Below, piece after piece: positions 61,098 through 64,000 of a stretch of 64,000 bases of DNA. Positions within the stretch are counted from its first letter, which is position 1, and each line of letters starts with the position of its first letter. The notes beneath the pieces were generated by a model. That model did not search any database. It worked only from the letters and a program-made list of their open reading frames with translations, and was not told the origin of the DNA. Where the stretch lies: positions 3,232,001-3,296,000 of the forward strand of contig JAQPZY010001517.1 of the NCBI GenBank assembly GCA_029931535.1, in the 5' to 3' direction. This stretch comes from Margaritifera margaritifera (taxonomy: Eukaryota; Mollusca; Bivalvia; Unionida; Margaritiferidae). Made by a program: the position numbers and the translations under genes.

Positions 61098-61325
61098 TTA
61101 ATTCAGCCAAAAGTAGCTTTCAGTCTTCCAAACTTTAGTGCTAATTTGATATAGTTAATTTAGTCAAAAGTAGATTTCAGTCTTCCAAACTTTAATACTA
61201 ATTTGATATAGTTAATGCAGTAAAAAGTAGCTTTCAGTCTTCCAAACTTTAGCACTAGTTTGATATAGTTAATACAATTAAAAGTAGCTTTCAGTCTTCC
61301 AAACTTTTGTACTAATTTGAAATTT
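61098..61325. repeat. 57-bp tandem repeat, 4 units
   Basis: GTTAATTTAGTCAAAAGTAG, then TTTCAGTCTTCCAAACTTTA and CTAATTTGATATA. Confidence 0.97.
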
Positions 61326-61760
61326 TTTTATCAAATATTAAATTACATTAGTATCATTTTCACAGACAATGATTAGAGTCTATAGTTTTGAATTATGGTC
61401 AATTAAGTTTTTGAAATACAGAAATTGAAACCTCAAGTCTTTGATGTTTAGGTATTTTTTCCAAAAACCAACAGATAATGGGTATTATAGATTTTAGCCA
61501 TTTCCTCTTAAATTAAAAATGTGTTCGCTTCATAGGAGACAAAAAGAGGTGACTCATTCAAATTATAGTGTGGAGAGATGTCAGACATTTAGATGATAAG
61601 GAAGTATTCATGCAGCTACTGGTCCAGGGAAGCCAAATAAATTTAGCGTCTAGAGACTTGTGACAAATTGGATGGCTTCACTAGCCATCAGAATGAGCCA
61701 TCTCAAGCATAAATGTCTTTATTGATCAAAATAATTTTTGTTTAATTCTGTTTCATTTCA
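61326..61760. other. Unannotated spacer
   Basis: No supported feature. Confidence 0.5.
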
Positions 61761-61762
61761 TT

Positions 61763-63415
61763 ATGCCTTTATAAGTATTCGCTCTATTTATGACTTTTAA
61801 AACCATACTTCATTATGCCTTTACAAGTATTCAGTCTATTTATGCCTTTACAAGTATTCAGTCATATTTATGCCTTTACAAGTATTCAGTCTATTTATGC
61901 TTTTACAAGTATTCAGTCTATTTATGCCTTTACAAGTATTCAGTCTATTTTTTATGCCTTTACAAGTATTCAGTCTATTTATGACTTTTAAAACCATACT
62001 TCATTATGCCTTTTCAAGTATTTAGTCTATTTATGCCTTTACAAGTATTCAGTCTATTTATGACTTTTAAAATCATATTTCATTATGCCTTTACAAGTAT
62101 TCAGTCTATTTATGCCTTTACAAGTATTCAGTCTATTTATGACTTTTAAAACCATACTTCATTATGCCTTTACAAGTATTCAGTCTATTTATGCCTTTAC
62201 AAGTATTCAGTCTATTTATGACTTTTAAAACCATATTTCATTATACCTTTTGCAAGTATTCAGTCTATTGATGCCTTTACAAGTATTCAGTCTATTTATG
62301 ACTTTTAAAACCATATTTTATCATGCCTTTACAAGTATTCAGTCTATTTATGACTTTTAAAATCATATTTCATTATGCCTTTACAAGTATTCAGTCTATT
62401 TATGCCTTTACAAGTATTCAGTCTATTTATGACTTTTAAAACCATACTTCATTATGCCTTTACAAGTATTCAGTCTATTTATGCCTTTACAAGTATTCAG
62501 TCTATTTATGACTTTTAAAACCATATTTCATTATACCTTTTGCAAGTATTCAGTCTATTGATGCCTTTACAAGTATTCAGTCTATTTATGACTTTTAAAA
62601 CCATATTTCATTATACCTTTTGCAAGTATTCAGTCTATTGATGCCTTTACAAGTATTCAGTCTATTTATGACTTTTAAAACCATATTTTATCATGCCTTT
62701 ACAAGTATTCAGTCTATTTATGACTTTTAAAACCATATTTCATTATGTCTTTACAAGTATTCAGTTTTTTTTATGCTTTTACAAGTATTCAGTCTATTTA
62801 TGACTTTTAAAACCATATTTCATTATACCTTTACAAGTATTCAGTCTATTTATTCCTTTACAAGTATTCAGTCTATTTATGACTTTTAAAACCATATTTC
62901 ATTATGCCTTTACAAGTGTTCAGTCTATTTATGACTTTTAAAACCATATTTCATTATGTCTTTACAAGTATTCAGGCTATTTATGCCTTTACAAGTATTC
63001 AGTCTATTTATGACTTTTAAAACCATATTTCATTATGCCTTTACAAGTATTCAGTCTATTTATGACTTTTAAAACCATATTTCATTATGCGTTTACAAGT
63101 ATTCAGTCTTTTTATAACTTTTAAAACCATATTTCATTATGCGTTTATAAGTATTCAGTCTATTTATGACTTTTAAAACCATATGTCATCATGCCTTTAC
63201 AAGTATTCAGTCTATTTATGACTTTTAAAACCATATTTCATTATGCCTTTACAAGTATTCAGTCTATTTATGACTTTTAAAACCATATTTCATTATGCCT
63301 TTACAAGTATTCAGTCTATTTATGACTTTTAAAACCATATTTCATTATACCTTTACAAGTATTCAGTCTTTTTATGACTTTACAAGTATTCAGTCTATTT
63401 ATGACTTTAAAAGCC
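61763..63415. repeat. Two-component (27 + 25 bp) minisatellite, 1.65 kb
   Basis: Component A: TGCCTTTACAAGTATTCAGT plus CTATTTA. Component B: TGACTTTTAAAACCATATTT plus CATTA. The left part has runs of A alone, the middle uses AAB (79 bp), and the right is mainly AB (52 bp). Confidence 0.97.
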
Positions 63416-63489
63416 ATTTTTGTTGAGCCTTCATTAGTGGGAAGTGAGATATAGCAGTAAATTTTCTGACAGCGGTAGCAGTGTCAACT

Positions 63490-64000
63490 GTTTGTTAAGG
63501 ATTTGGTTAAAGTTTTTCATTTGCATATATTTTCTAAACCCCTTGATAAATTTTATTCATGTGTGGCATAAATCATTATGAAGCTAAAAAATATTCATCT
63601 ACGACATACTTGCTCATCCCTTTTAAATTGGAGTCAAGGTCACAGTCATAGAAAATTTGTGGTAAGTTTTGATTAAAGTTTTCATTTGCTAATACATATA
63701 TTACCTAAACCCCTTGATAGATTCTCATCATACTTGGCATGAATTACTATAAAGCTAAGTAAATTAATTCTACAACTTGCCCGCTTGCCCCTATGACCTT
63801 CCAGTCAAGGCCACAGTCAAAAACATTTGTGTTAAGTTTATTTACAGTTTTTTCATTTGCTTATATTTCCTAAACCATGTTTTGGATTTTCTTCATACTT
63901 GATATGAATTATTATGAAACCAAGATAGTTTATTGTGCGACATGCTTGCTTGCCCCTTTGACCTTGGAGTAAAGGTCACAATCATAAAAAAACTGCATTA
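63490..64000 (+). repeat. Degenerate ~165-175-bp GGTCA-type tandem repeat, 3 units, cut by the window edge
   Basis: Each unit has AAGTTTTTCATTTGC, CCTAAACCCCTTGATAGATT, TCTTCATACTTGGCATGAAT, TATGAAGCTAA, CATGCTTGCTTGCCCCTTTG and GGAGTCAAGGTCACAGTCA. It continues off the right edge. Confidence 0.85.

Overview
This window looks like non-coding DNA from an animal nuclear genome, most likely a marine mollusc (bivalve-like). The evidence for that is the AT-rich composition, the absence of operons or dense coding, and the repeat content: tRNA-derived SINEs with (CCAA)n-type tails, L1/Tx1-like and other non-LTR (LINE) relics, a decayed Polinton/Maverick, degenerate repeats of the GGTCAAAGGTCAAGGTCAC type, and a very high load of minisatellites. 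The taxonomic call is inference only. I see no complete protein-coding gene. The best host-gene candidate is one short exon at 23261-23351, with an ATG and a perfect GTAAGT donor, whose peptide resembles the N-terminus of the complex I assembly factor NDUFAF2.

Layout. 1-13.5 kb: tandem arrays (25/27-bp array at 1-2935, 22 bp, 30 bp, 52 bp, 50/53-bp trimeric higher-order, 38 bp, 47 bp, 45 bp), a split LINE relic (9.3-10.4 kb), and two degenerate dispersed or tandem families with units of about 150-175 bp. 13.5-33 kb: minisatellite-poor. It holds a LINE C-terminal relic (14.3 kb), two hairpin-type MITE candidates (16.7 and 23.6 kb), a second copy of dispersed family A (19.4-20 kb), the exon candidate, and a broken Polinton-like element (about 24-29.65 kb) with integrase-like and capsid-like remnants on + and a DNA polymerase B remnant on -. 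33-64 kb: minisatellite-rich again. Here there are five tRNA-derived SINE copies, GGTCA-type repeats, an internally deleted L1/Tx1-like LINE (43.6-47.1 kb), and more than a dozen further arrays.

The main theme is that many minisatellites are demonstrably born inside, or at the edge of, transposable-element copies. Different segments of the same element family are amplified in different copies (families A and B). One SINE carries an internal 25-bp array. Another SINE has seeded a 46-bp array whose unit spans its own 3' tail, the target-site duplication and the flanking DNA. About a quarter of the window is tandem repeat by my rough sum. Most open reading frames longer than 60 codons here are repeat shadows, not genes.
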